This document shows, one piece after another, positions 18,905 to 26,769 of a stretch of DNA of 64,000 bases (position 1 is its first letter; every line of letters begins with the position of its first letter). The position numbers and the translations under genes are program-made. The DNA comes from Roseovarius salincola. GTDB lineage: Bacteria; Pseudomonadota; Alphaproteobacteria; Rhodobacterales; Rhodobacteraceae. Location: contig NZ_JAPTNL010000013.1 in assembly GCF_026891095.1 (NCBI RefSeq), positions 47,272-111,271 of the forward strand, given 5' to 3'. Below the pieces are notes generated by a model. The model worked only from the letters and a program-made list of their open reading frames with translations, ran no database searches and was not told the DNA's origin.

Positions 18905-19426
18905 ATGACGCCCCGTTCCATTGCCCTTCTTTGGGCCACCCTCATCGCCGCCGCCTGCACCTCCGGCCAGCCACCGCGCGAACCCGCTCTGGCGCAAAGC
19001 CTGCGCGAGGCGCCACCCGGTGCCGCGCCGGGCACCTGCTGGGGCAAGCAGGTCACCCCGGCGGTCGTCGAGACCGTCACCGAACAGGTGCTGCTCGACC
19101 CCGCCAGCTACACGACCGAAGGCCAGCCGCAGAAGGCCGCCGTCTACCGGACCGAAACCCGGCAGGCCATTCTGCGCGAACGCGAGGTGACCTGGTTCCG
19201 CGCCCCCTGCGAGGATGCGCGCACCCCGGACTTCATCGCCTCGCTGCAACGCGCGCTCAAGGTGCGCGGACTCTACCAGGGCCCGGTCAACGGCCAAATG
19301 GATGCCCGCACCCGCGCCGCCGTGCGTGCCTTCCAGACGCCGCGCGGGCTGGCGACCGGGGTGCTGTCGCTCGATTCGGCGCGCGACCTCGGGCTGGTGG
19401 CGGTGGAGCGCCCCGGGGCGGACTGA
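18905..19426 (+). CDS. Putative lipoprotein with peptidoglycan-binding domain
   Basis: A 173-residue protein. The N-terminus MTPRSIALLWATLIAAACTSG is a signal peptide with a likely lipobox (AAAC), so the mature protein is probably lipid-anchored at Cys18. The C-terminal ~60 residues form a PG_binding_1 domain: FIASLQRALKVRGLYQGPVNGQMDARTRAAVRAFQ. The middle region is unassigned. It is divergent from the ferredoxin gene. Immediately downstream on the other strand lies the decayed mrp remnant. Confidence 0.8.
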   Translation: MTPRSIALLWATLIAAACTSGQPPREPALAQSLREAPPGAAPGTCWGKQVTPAVVETVTEQVLLDPASYTTEGQPQKAAVYRTETRQAILREREVTWFRAPCEDARTPDFIASLQRALKVRGLYQGPVNGQMDARTRAAVRAFQTPRGLATGVLSLDSARDLGLVAVERPGAD

Positions 19427-19439
19427 ATGCCGCGTTTCA

Positions 19440-19896
19440 GGCGAGCCGCGTCTATAAAAATGGGCAAGGCCGCAAGGCAGGGGATACACAGCTTTCGCGC
19501 CTCATGGCCGCATTCGGGGCGATGGACGGCCTTCATGTTCTCGATCAGCACATCCGGATCACCGCATCCACCTGGCTCAGCATCCGCTGCAACGCCCCCA
19601 TCAGTATCGGACCGCGCCAGATCAAGGCCATGTCCGCCAGTGGGATGGCCAGCGATCCGCGGGCCGTTGCGGCGGGCTTTTGCGCAGGCCAGGTATTCGG
19701 GACATGCGCGACCCGCTCGGCGGCGGCACGCGCGGGTTCCAGCTGCCGGGTCGTGGGGGGATCGGCGCTTCAGAACGAATCGCATCTGAGCGTTCTCGAC
19801 ACTGATCGCGCGCACCATGTCACGCGATATCGCGCAACCGCCCGGCAGCTTCAGCCGCTCGAACGCCGCAGGAATTTCGCCGCGCGTTTCCGACAT
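19440..19896 (-). pseudogene. Decayed mrp/apbC (Fe-S cluster carrier ATPase) remnant
   Basis: Three pieces of an Mrp/ApbC protein are readable on the minus strand. First, from the ATG at 19896, the N-terminal MIP18-like domain (FERLKLPGG, DMVRAISVEN, RFVL). Second, after a frameshift, RQLEPARAAAERV and then WRGPILMGALQRMLSQVD. Third, back in the first frame, VLIENMKAVHRPECGHEA and ALPI. The P-loop and switch regions, most of the ATPase, are missing, and the total is about 460 bases against the usual ~1,060. Frameshifts and deletions make it non-functional. An intact copy presumably exists elsewhere. Confidence 0.8.
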
Positions 19897-20063
19897 GCCC
19901 AATCTCCGCTTACTGGTGCTGCAAGAGGAGGCAGTTTTCACGCCACAGACAAATGCCAGCGCCGATGCCAGACATGAAGCGCCCAAAAAATGGAACTCGA
20001 GATTAACGTTACGTCATAGTGGCTTATGCATTCGCTGCATAGCAGCATTGCTCGAGATGGGGA

Positions 20064-20091
20064 TTGTGCAGGCGCAGCATTTAGCTATCTT
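20064..20091 (+). promoter_or_regulatory. Putative promoter of the DUF1127/CcsR unit
   Basis: TTGTGC (20064-20069) and TATCTT (20086-20091) are separated by 16 bases and lie about 60 bases before the DUF1127 ATG. In R. sphaeroides the homologous unit is transcribed from RpoHI/RpoHII promoters, whose -35 contains TTG. The elements here fit either a heat-shock-type or a weak sigma-70 promoter. The rest of 19897-20149 shows only an AT-rich leader with a TGCATTCGCTGCATAGCAGCA imperfect repeat. Confidence 0.4.
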
Positions 20092-20149
20092 CATATCAAC
20101 AACGACACACACGGCATGCAACGCAGCCGGAAGCCTGAGAGTAACGAAA

Positions 20150-20371
20150 ATGACCTATGCGTCCTACACCCGCGCAGCAGAAACCGGTCTCGGCCTGGAG
20201 TTCAGCGCCGCGCTGCATCACATGATGCTTCGCTTCGCGGATTACCGCATCTATCGCACCACCCTGAACGAACTGCGCAAGCTGGACGACCGCACGCTGG
20301 CGGATCTCGGGATTGCCCGCTCGGGCATTCGCGCCAAGGCGCATGAAGTCGTCTACGGGACGCGCGATTGA
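20150..20371 (+). CDS. Small DUF1127 protein, CcaF1-like
   Basis: A 73-residue protein with a C-terminal DUF1127 domain: RIYRTTLNELRKLDDRTLADLGIARSGI, then a basic end. It is directly followed by four CCUCCUCCC hairpins, the arrangement known from Rhodobacter sphaeroides, where the DUF1127 gene RSP_6037 (CcaF1, an RNA-binding protein involved in sRNA maturation) is co-transcribed with CcsR1-4. By synteny this is the orthologue. The SD is weak (GAGAG at 10 bases). Stop to first hairpin is only about 15 bases, so the sRNAs must be processed from the mRNA. Confidence 0.88.
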   Translation: MTYASYTRAAETGLGLEFSAALHHMMLRFADYRIYRTTLNELRKLDDRTLADLGIARSGIRAKAHEVVYGTRD

Positions 20372-20386
20372 ACTGATTTGAGAATT

Positions 20387-20419
20387 CAGATGTCTCTCTC
20401 CTCCTCCCTGAGGCATCTG
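20387..20419 (+). ncRNA. CcsR-type sRNA hairpin 1
   Basis: CAGATGTCT pairs with AGGCATCTG (one G-U), presenting CCTCCTCCC (20400-20408) in the loop. The motif is complementary to Shine-Dalgarno-like GGGAGGAGG. This is the first of four tandem copies after the DUF1127 stop. Confidence 0.75.
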
Positions 20420-20424
20420 TGAAC

Positions 20425-20459
20425 GGCGGCGGCCCCCTCCTCCTCCCTGGGCCGCCGCC
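20425..20459 (+). ncRNA. CcsR-type sRNA hairpin 2
   Basis: GGCGGCGGCC (20425-20434) pairs perfectly with GGCCGCCGCC (20450-20459). The loop holds CCTCCTCCC (20439-20447). A separate short hairpin, CGGGTC-TTCG-GACCCG (20470-20485), with a stable UUCG tetraloop lies between this and copy 3 and may be a processing or spacer element. Confidence 0.75.
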
Positions 20460-20492
20460 ATTAAGACCCCGGGTCTTCGGACCCGTACAGAT

Positions 20493-20529
20493 TGCGAAAG
20501 GCCCTCTCCTCCTCCCTGGGCTGCTCGTA
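20493..20529 (+). ncRNA. CcsR-type sRNA hairpin 3
   Basis: This is a weaker stem in which GGCCC pairs with GGGCT, extended by CGA/TCG. The loop again contains CCTCCTCCC (20508-20516). The motif is conserved to the base while the stem has diverged from the other copies, consistent with selection on the loop. Confidence 0.65.
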
Positions 20530-20534
20530 AAATG

Positions 20535-20580
20535 AAGCGGCGGTGCCTCTCCTCCTCCCTGGCACCGCCGCTTTTCTTTT
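20535..20580 (+). ncRNA. CcsR-type sRNA hairpin 4, which is also the terminator
   Basis: AAGCGGCGGTGCC (20535-20547) pairs perfectly with GGCACCGCCGCTT (20561-20573), followed by TTCTTTT. The loop carries CCTCCTCCC (20551-20559). The last sRNA therefore doubles as the Rho-independent terminator of the whole DUF1127-CcsR unit. Confidence 0.8.
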
Positions 20581-20650
20581 CCGCCAATCCCTTGACTGTC
20601 CTCGCTGATCTCTGCTCGTATCCCGCGCAGCCCCATCAGGACATCGAGAC

Positions 20651-21964
20651 ATGACCCTTTCCCCCGACGATCCATCGCTGCGCGACGCCATCATTTCCGC
20701 CGTTGCCGACGGTTTCGACCGCCAGGTCCGTTTCCTCACCAGTTTCACCCGCATTCCCAGCCGCCGCGGCCAGGAAGACGCCGCGCTCGATTTCATGGCC
20801 GGTGCGCTGCGGGCGCGTGGCTGGCAGGTCGATGACTGGACCGCGCCGATCGACACGCTGCGCGACGAGCCCGGGTTTTGCGACTGCGCCGGCGAGGTCG
20901 CCTCGGTGCGCTCGGTCGTGGGCACGCTTGATCCCGACAGCGCCCAAGCCCCCGAAGGGCGCTCGCTCATCCTGCAAGGCCATCTCGATGTGGTGCCCGA
21001 GGGGCCGCCTGGCATGTGGCAAAGCCCGCCCTACGCGCCCGAAACGCGCGATGGCTGGATGTATGGGCGCGGCGCGGGCGACATGAAGGCGGGCAAGGTC
21101 GCGGCCCTCTTCGCGGTGGATGCGCTGCAGCGCGCGGGTTATGCCCCCGCCGGGCGGCTGCATTACCAATCTGTCGTCGAAGAGGAAAGCTCGGGACTCG
21201 GCGCTCTGGCCACGCTGGCGCGCGGCTACCGGGCCGATTGCGCCTTCATCCCCGAACCCACGGCACACAGGCTGGTGCGCGCGCAGGTCGGCGCGATCTG
21301 GTTCCGCCTGAAGGTGCGTGGCCGCCCCGCCCATGTGGCCTATGCGGGCACTGGTTCAAGCGCCATCACCGCCGCGATGCACCTGATCGCAGCCCTCCAG
21401 AAGATGGAAGCGCGCTGGAACGAAGAGGACGCCGCCCGCCACCCCCTTTACAAGCATGTCAACCACCCGGTCAACTTCAACGCCGGTAAGATCGCGGGCG
21501 GTGACTGGACCTCGAGCCTGCCCGCCTGGTGCGACGTGGATTGCCGCATGGGGCTTCTGCCCGGCGACGTCGTGTCCGAGCGCCGCGCGCAGATCATCGC
21601 CATTATCGAGGAGGCCGCCGCCGAGCATCCCTTCCTGCGCGACAACCCGCCCGAGATCGAATGGACCGGTTTCATGGCCGATGGCTACGCGCTCGAAAAT
21701 GCCGCCGAACCCGAGGCGGCGCTGGCCGGGGCGCATTGCGCCGTCACCGGCGATGCCGGCCTGCCCGAGGACTCGTGGACCGCACTCACCGATACCCGTT
21801 TTTACGGGCTCTACCACGGCATCCCAAGCCTCTGTTACGGCCCCGTCGCCGAAAGCATCCACGGCTTTGACGAAAAGGTCGATCTGGCCTCGGTGCAACG
21901 CACGACCGAGGTGATCGCGCTCTTCATCACCCGGTGGTGCGGCCTGCGGCCGCTTGGCGGTTAA
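20651..21964 (+). CDS. M20 family metallopeptidase (ArgE/DapE-like)
   Basis: A 437-residue M20 zinc peptidase of the acetylornithine deacetylase/succinyl-diaminopimelate desuccinylase group. Metal and catalytic signatures appear in order: QGHLDVVPEG (His and Asp near residue 110), MYGRGAGDMKAGKVA (bridging Asp) and VEEESSGLGAL (catalytic Glu pair), with a dimerisation domain in the middle and a late His in ESIHGFDE. It probably hydrolyses an N-acyl amino acid or dipeptide; the exact substrate is not predictable. It overlaps the opposite-strand small gene by four bases at the stops. Confidence 0.88.
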   Translation: MTLSPDDPSLRDAIISAVADGFDRQVRFLTSFTRIPSRRGQEDAALDFMAGALRARGWQVDDWTAPIDTLRDEPGFCDCAGEVASVRSVVGTLDPDSAQAPEGRSLILQGHLDVVPEGPPGMWQSPPYAPETRDGWMYGRGAGDMKAGKVAALFAVDALQRAGYAPAGRLHYQSVVEEESSGLGALATLARGYRADCAFIPEPTAHRLVRAQVGAIWFRLKVRGRPAHVAYAGTGSSAITAAMHLIAALQKMEARWNEEDAARHPLYKHVNHPVNFNAGKIAGGDWTSSLPAWCDVDCRMGLLPGDVVSERRAQIIAIIEEAAAEHPFLRDNPPEIEWTGFMADGYALENAAEPEAALAGAHCAVTGDAGLPEDSWTALTDTRFYGLYHGIPSLCYGPVAESIHGFDEKVDLASVQRTTEVIALFITRWCGLRPLGG

Positions 21965-22233
21965 TTCAACCGCCCGCGCGCACGGCGTCGCCCACCCGCC
22001 CGGCGATTGAGCGACAAGCTGGCATCCGTCAGGAACCCCACAAAGGCGCGCGCCGCCGGGCTGACCGGGTTCTGCGCCGCCGGGCTTTGCAGCGCGGCGC
22101 GCGCTTCGGCGGGGCTCACGCTGCCCGCCTTGTCGAAAATCCACTTGAGAAGCCCCATGCGCGCGGCGATATCGGCCTCCCGGCCCGTCGCCTCGCTCAT
22201 TTCCAACCCATCAATGATCCGGGTCACACACAT
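21961..22233 (-). CDS. Small protein of unknown function downstream of a cobalamin riboswitch
   Basis: Encodes up to 90 residues, or 79 from an inner ATG at 22200. I do not recognise it. The central part (DIAARMGLLKWIFDKAG) looks helical and the C-terminus is strongly basic (NRRAGGRRRARGRLN). AGGA lies nine bases before the ATG at 22233. It is the only gene downstream of the riboswitch at 22351-22542 before the convergent M20 gene, so it should be the regulated gene if the switch is functional. No similarity to CbtB, CobW or a transporter is apparent. Confidence 0.5.
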   Translation of the reverse strand: MCVTRIIDGLEMSEATGREADIAARMGLLKWIFDKAGSVSPAEARAALQSPAAQNPVSPAARAFVGFLTDASLSLNRRAGGRRRARGRLN

Positions 22234-22350
22234 CGCGTTCTATCCTGCGGCCACACCCCGGGCCGTCTGGGGCGAAGGGAAAGAACCGACGGCAAGGCCC
22301 CGCCATTGCATGGAAGGGCCAGGCGCCCGCACCGCCCCCCGCGGCTTGAC

Positions 22351-22542
22351 GTTGGTCCAAGGCTGGTTTCCGGGCTTGGCGGGATCGGATACGGCGCCTT
22401 CCCGGATCGTCGCGCGATCCAGTGGCCAAGGCCGCATCCCCCATCCTGACCGTTGCGGGGGCAGCGCCGGGTTTGCACCGGCTTCCCAATTCTCCCGCAG
22501 AACGCGGGCACCTCGGACCCCGATCCTGACCCAACCGACAGA
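22351..22542 (-). promoter_or_regulatory. Cobalamin (adenosylcobalamin) riboswitch
   Basis: On the minus strand the conserved core reads in order: GGGTCCGAGGTGCCCGC, GGGAAGCCGGTGCAAACCCGG, CGCTGCCCCCGCAACGGT, GCCACTGG, GGGAAGGCG, then the B12-box-like AAGCCCGGAAACCAGCC. Outer arms around CGGTTGGGTC and GACCAACG can form P1. This matches the cobalamin riboswitch architecture well. It starts about 65 bases after the transketolase stop and ends 117 bases before the small gene at 22233. The stretch between (22234-22350) shows no obvious terminator. Confidence 0.88.
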
Positions 22543-22607
22543 GTCGCGCAAGCCGCGAATGCGGCAGCGCCGGGCGCAAAGCGACCCGCCCCTGCGCCGC
22601 CGGCGCG

Positions 22608-24983
22608 CTACATGGCCGGCGCGCCCTTGCCTCTTGTCAGCGTACCGATCACATGGGTAATGGCGTGGCGGTCGATCCGGTGATGGCACGCCAGATCGCC
22701 GATGGTGCCGGTCTGGCCGAAATGCTCGACCCCCAGCGGGATTGTCCTGTGCCCCGCCACCGCGCCCAGCCATGCCAGCGTGGCCGGATGGCCGTCGATC
22801 ACGGTGACGATGGCGCAATGCCCCGGCAAATCGCCCAGCAATTTCTCCACATGGCTTTGCGCGGCGTCATTGCCGCGCGCGCGCTCACGCTGAGCAGCAC
22901 TCCACCCGGCATTCAGCCGATCCGCAGACGTGACCGCCAGTACGCCCAAATCCCGGCGATGTTCGCCCATCATGCCGGCGGCCGCGATGGCCTCGTCGGC
23001 AACAGTCCCCTGATAGGCGATCACCACCGATGCATTCGGCCCCGGCCTGCGCAGCCAGTAGCCGCCGTCGATGGCGCCTTGCCGGAACGCATCGTCACCG
23101 CGCTTGCCCGGCTGTTCCAGCGGCTTCGTGCTCAGCCGCAAATAGACCGACCCGCCGGTCTCGTCGCGCAGCCACGTGCGCTCGTCCGGCACGCCCTCGC
23201 CATCGCGCTGCATGTAGTCGAACGCCCATTCCATGATCACCGCCAATTCATCTGCGAAGGCCGGCTCGAACGCCGCGAGCCCGTCCTGGCTCATCCCGAT
23301 CAATGGCGTGCCGATGGATTGATGCGCCCCGCCCTCGGGCGCCAGCGTCACACCCGACGGCGTGCCCACGATCATGAAGCGCGCATCCTGGTAACAGGCA
23401 TAATTGAGCGCATCGAGCCCCCGCGCCACGAAAGGATCGTAAAGCGTGCCGATGGGAATGACCCGCCGCCCCCAAAGACTGTGCGACAGCCCCGCCGCCC
23501 CCAACAGCAAAAAGAGATTCATCTCCGCTATACCCAGTTCCAGATGCTGGCCCTCGGGCGCGAAATTCCATTTCGCCGTGGACGGGATGCGATGCTCGAT
23601 AAATGCGTCGGGCATCGCCTGCTTGGCGAAAAGCTTGCGGCCATTGACCCAAGGGCCAAGCCCGGTAGTGCCGGTGACATCGGGCGAGGTGGTCATGATC
23701 CGCGCGGCAAACCGGCTCTCGCCCCGCGCCAGCGTGTCGAGGATCTTGCCGAACGCCATCTGGGTCGAAATCTCGCGCTCCGGCGACAAGGCTATATCGG
23801 GCACCTCAAGGCGCTCGTCGCTGTATCGTCGCTTTCCTTCGGCAAAGAACGGCACGCGCGACAGGAACGCATTCAGCCCCGCCACGTATGCGACCGTGGC
23901 CAGCGGCTCCCATTCCCGCCCCTCGGGCACCCCCATATGCGCCTGCCATTCGGCCATCTGCGCCTTGGTCATCAGCCCGCCGTGATTGTCCTTGTGACCG
24001 GCGATCGGCGTGCCCCAGCCCTTTATCGTGTAGGCCAGGAAACAGGTGGGCCGGTCGTGGTCGATGGCGGCAAAGGTTGTCGCCATGGTCTCCACGCAAT
24101 TGCCGCCCAGGTTCTCCATCAATGCCGCCAACTCGGCGTCATCGCGCCGCGTGATCAGGGCCGTCACGTCGCCCTGATCGCCCAGATCCTCCATCAACCG
24201 CTCGCGCCAGACCGCACCGCCCATATAGGTCAGTGCCGCATATTGCGCATTCGGGCAGCTGTCGATCCAGTCGCGCAGGGCCGCACCGCCCGGTTCCTCG
24301 AAGGCGGCCCGCTGAAGCGCGCCATGCTTGATCCGCACCACGTCCCAGCCGAACGCGTCGAAAATCTTCTCGACCCGCCCGAACAGCCCCTCGCGCACGA
24401 TCCCGTCCAGCGACTGGCGGTTATAGTCGATGATCCACCAGGTATCGCGCAGATCGTTCTTCCAGCCCTCCTGCAACACCTCATAGATATTTCCCTCATC
24501 GAGTTCGGCATCGCCCACCAGCGCCACCATTCGCCCCTTGCGGATATCGCCCCATGCCTTCGCCGCGATGAAATCCTGCACCAGCGCCGCCAACGCCGTG
24601 ATCCCGACACCAAGCCCCACCGACCCGGTCGAGAAATCCACATCATCAGTATCCTTGGTCCGGCTCGGATAGCTTTGCGCGCCGCCAAAGCCCCGAAACG
24701 CCTCGATCTTCTCGCGCGTCTGCTGGCCCATCAGATATTGCATCGCGTGAAACACCGGCGCGGCATGGGGCTTGACGGCGACCCGGTCCTCGGGCCTCAG
24801 CGCCGAGAAGTAGAGCGCCGTCATGATCGACACCATCGACGCCGACGAGGCCTGATGCCCGCCCACCTTGATCCCGTCGGCCCTGGGGCGGATATGTTTG
24901 GCATTGTGGATCATCCAGTGCGACAGCCACAGCAGCCGCTGTTCCACGGTCTTCAGATGAGCGATGGATCGGTCAATCGGCAT
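22608..24983 (-). CDS. Transketolase / pyruvate dehydrogenase E1 (AceE)-like ThDP enzyme
   Basis: A 791-residue ThDP enzyme. The N-terminal half has KVGGHQASSASMVSIMTALYF and the ThDP motif GDAELDEGNIYEVLQ...DYNRQSLDG, a block typical of homodimeric AceE rather than TktA. The second half carries the Pyr-binding domain (HLELGIAEMNLFLLLGAAGL) with the catalytic Glu. Homodimeric pyruvate dehydrogenase E1 is usually ~890 residues and lies with aceF; here no E2 or E3 gene is nearby, so a stand-alone 2-oxoacid or transketolase activity is possible. GGAGG precedes the ATG at 24983. It follows acdS by 79 bases and may be co-transcribed. Confidence 0.8.
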   Translation of the reverse strand: MPIDRSIAHLKTVEQRLLWLSHWMIHNAKHIRPRADGIKVGGHQASSASMVSIMTALYFSALRPEDRVAVKPHAAPVFHAMQYLMGQQTREKIEAFRGFGGAQSYPSRTKDTDDVDFSTGSVGLGVGITALAALVQDFIAAKAWGDIRKGRMVALVGDAELDEGNIYEVLQEGWKNDLRDTWWIIDYNRQSLDGIVREGLFGRVEKIFDAFGWDVVRIKHGALQRAAFEEPGGAALRDWIDSCPNAQYAALTYMGGAVWRERLMEDLGDQGDVTALITRRDDAELAALMENLGGNCVETMATTFAAIDHDRPTCFLAYTIKGWGTPIAGHKDNHGGLMTKAQMAEWQAHMGVPEGREWEPLATVAYVAGLNAFLSRVPFFAEGKRRYSDERLEVPDIALSPEREISTQMAFGKILDTLARGESRFAARIMTTSPDVTGTTGLGPWVNGRKLFAKQAMPDAFIEHRIPSTAKWNFAPEGQHLELGIAEMNLFLLLGAAGLSHSLWGRRVIPIGTLYDPFVARGLDALNYACYQDARFMIVGTPSGVTLAPEGGAHQSIGTPLIGMSQDGLAAFEPAFADELAVIMEWAFDYMQRDGEGVPDERTWLRDETGGSVYLRLSTKPLEQPGKRGDDAFRQGAIDGGYWLRRPGPNASVVIAYQGTVADEAIAAAGMMGEHRRDLGVLAVTSADRLNAGWSAAQRERARGNDAAQSHVEKLLGDLPGHCAIVTVIDGHPATLAWLGAVAGHRTIPLGVEHFGQTGTIGDLACHHRIDRHAITHVIGTLTRGKGAPAM

Positions 24984-25062
24984 GGAACCTCCGGGTTTCA
25001 TGGTGTCTTGAGGTGGGAAACTGCCGCGCCGGGCCGGGCGCGACGCGCGCGAACGCGCCGCT

Positions 25063-26082
25063 TCAGCCATCCTTGTAATAATAGCTGTATCCGTTCAGAG
25101 CGGGCGCGCCGCCAAGATGCGCATAAAGAACCCGCGACCCGTCCGGAAAGAACCCCTTCTTCGTGAGGTCGATCAGACCCTGCATGGATTTCCCCTCATA
25201 GACCGGGTCCGTCATCATCGCCTCGGTACGCGCGGCCAGCCGGATGGCGTCACTGGTGGCCTCCGAGGGCACACCATAGGCGGGATGCGCGTAATCGGGA
25301 TTGATGACGATCTCGTCCTCGCGGACCGCCCGCCCCAGCCCCACCAGCTTGGCGGTATTGTCGACGATGCCGCGCACCTGCGCACGGGTCTGCGCCAGCG
25401 TGCAGGATGCATCGATCCCGATCACCCGGTCAGCCCGGTCCTGCGCGGCGAAACCCACGATCATCCCGCCCTGCGTCGATCCCGTCACCACGCAGACCAC
25501 GACATAATCGAAGGTAAAGCCAAGCTCGGCCTCCTGCGCGGCCACCTCCTCGGCGAAACCGACATAGCCAAGCGCGCCGTATTTGTGCACCGAGGCGCCC
25601 GCCGGAATCGGATAGGGCTTGCCGCCGGCATCCTTCACCGACTGGATCGCATCCTCCCAGCTCTTGCGGATGCCGATATCGAAACCGTCCTCCACAAGCC
25701 TTGAATCCGCACCCATCAGCCGGGTCATCAGTATATTGCCCACGCGGTCATAGACCGCATCATGATGCGGCACCCATTTTTCCTGGATCACCACGCATTT
25801 CATGCCCAGCTTCGCCGCCGTCGCCGCCACCATCCTTGTGTGGTTCGACTGCACGCCACCGATCGAGACCAGCGTATCGGCCCCGCTCGCGATGGCATCG
25901 GGCACGATATATTCCAGCTTGCGCAGCTTGTTGCCGCCCATCGCAAGGCCCGAATTGCAATCGTCCCGCTTGGCATGGATCTCGACCTTGCCGCCCAGTG
26001 CCTCGGACAGGCGCGGCAGATGTTCGATCGGGGTCGGGCCGAATGTCAGCGGATAACGTTCGAATTTCTCAAGAAGCGACAT
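25063..26082 (-). CDS. acdS: 1-aminocyclopropane-1-carboxylate deaminase
   Basis: This PLP enzyme opens ACC to 2-oxobutyrate and ammonia. Its 339-residue length matches the family. The PLP lysine is Lys52 in [10 protein letters not shown], and [11 protein letters not shown] contributes the catalytic Ser. The two residues that separate ACC deaminase from D-cysteine desulfhydrase are of the deaminase type: Glu in VYEGKSM (residue 296) and Leu in AHLGGAP (residue 323), matching Glu295 and Leu322 of the Pseudomonas enzyme. It is divergent from an Lrp-type regulator, the classical acdR-acdS arrangement. Confidence 0.93.
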   Translation of the reverse strand: MSLLEKFERYPLTFGPTPIEHLPRLSEALGGKVEIHAKRDDCNSGLAMGGNKLRKLEYIVPDAIASGADTLVSIGGVQSNHTRMVAATAAKLGMKCVVIQEKWVPHHDAVYDRVGNILMTRLMGADSRLVEDGFDIGIRKSWEDAIQSVKDAGGKPYPIPAGASVHKYGALGYVGFAEEVAAQEAELGFTFDYVVVCVVTGSTQGGMIVGFAAQDRADRVIGIDASCTLAQTRAQVRGIVDNTAKLVGLGRAVREDEIVINPDYAHPAYGVPSEATSDAIRLAARTEAMMTDPVYEGKSMQGLIDLTKKGFFPDGSRVLYAHLGGAPALNGYSYYYKDG

Positions 26083-26220
26083 GCTCTGTCTCCTGGTTGC
26101 ATCACCAGAAATGCTAGGGCGTATCGCCTGAAAGGTGCTCTCTTACTTGAACGAAATACTTCGCTTTATCCGAATCAAACGCATTGTTCTTATGAATCTT
26201 CACTCATAAAATCACTAATT
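26083..26220. promoter_or_regulatory. acdS-acdR divergent promoter region
   Basis: A 138-base AT-rich intergenic region between divergent genes. In known systems AcdR, an Lrp-family octamer, binds here and activates acdS when ACC is present. The half closest to acdR is especially AT-rich (around 26150-26220). I could not place a defined Lrp box or -10/-35 with confidence. Confidence 0.55.
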
Positions 26221-26697
26221 ATGAAAGCTTCTTCCACCACCCCCCTCGACCGAATCGACCTTGCCATCCTGCGCCGCCTGCAATCGGACGGGCGGCTCAG
26301 CAATGCCGAGCTTGCCAAGGCGGTGAATGTCAGTCCCGCCACCTGCCACCGCCGCACCCAGCGCCTCTTTGACGAAGGCCACGTCACCCGCGTGCGCGCC
26401 CAGATCAACCCCGTCTCCATCGGCCTTGGCGCGCTGGTGCTGGTCGGCGTGGTGCTCGACCGCTCCACCCCCGAGAGCTTCGCCGCCTTCGAAGCGGCCG
26501 TGACCGAAATGAAGGAACTGCTCGACTGCCACCTCGTGGCGGGCGATTTCGACTACCTGCTGAAAATCCGCGTCCGCGACATGTCTGATTTCAACCTGCT
26601 CCACGGCAAGATGCTGATCACCCTGCCCGGCGTGCGCCAGATCCGCACCTTCTTCGTCATGAAGGACGTCAAGGAAAACGCCCCCCTGCCGTTCTGA
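26221..26697 (+). CDS. acdR: Lrp/AsnC family regulator, AcdR-like
   Basis: A 158-residue Lrp/AsnC regulator. The N-terminal helix-turn-helix is LDRIDLAILRRLQSDGRLSNAELAKAVNVSPATCHRRTQRL, cut here into overlapping parts: LDRIDLAILRRLQSDGRLS, then NVSPATCHRRTQRL. The C-terminal RAM effector domain contains CHLVAGDFDYLLKIRVRD. Its divergent position next to acdS identifies it as the likely ACC-responsive activator. The start codon directly follows an AT-rich region with no obvious SD, so translation may be leaderless or weak. A gene-end repeat follows the stop. Confidence 0.85.
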   Translation: MKASSTTPLDRIDLAILRRLQSDGRLSNAELAKAVNVSPATCHRRTQRLFDEGHVTRVRAQINPVSIGLGALVLVGVVLDRSTPESFAAFEAAVTEMKELLDCHLVAGDFDYLLKIRVRDMSDFNLLHGKMLITLPGVRQIRTFFVMKDVKENAPLPF

Positions 26698-26709
26698 CCG
26701 CCCCGGCCT

Positions 26710-26769
26710 TCTTCTGTTTTCAAATATCCCGGGGGAGTCGCGCCTCGCGCGACGGGAGCAGCGCCCCCT
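26710..26769 (+). repeat. Gene-end dispersed repeat, copy B
   Basis: It starts 12 bases after the acdR stop with CTTCTGTTTTCAAATATCCC, then GGGGGAGTCGCGC-CTC-GCGCGAC and GGGAGCAGCGCCCCC. It ends exactly at the uvrD stop codon on the other strand. The segment after the head is nearly identical to copy C at 40560. Confidence 0.65.

Noticed and set aside
19273..19986. Open frame of 237 codons read as an intact gene
   Set aside because: The readable similarity to Mrp changes frame twice and the ends are antisense to a lipoprotein gene or plain leader. It is a pseudogene, not an intact protein.
20387..20580. Repeated CTCCTCCCTG units as a possible CRISPR array
   Set aside because: The repeats are only ~10-15 bases, spacing is irregular, each lies in a hairpin loop, and there are no cas genes. 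They fit CcsR sRNAs instead.
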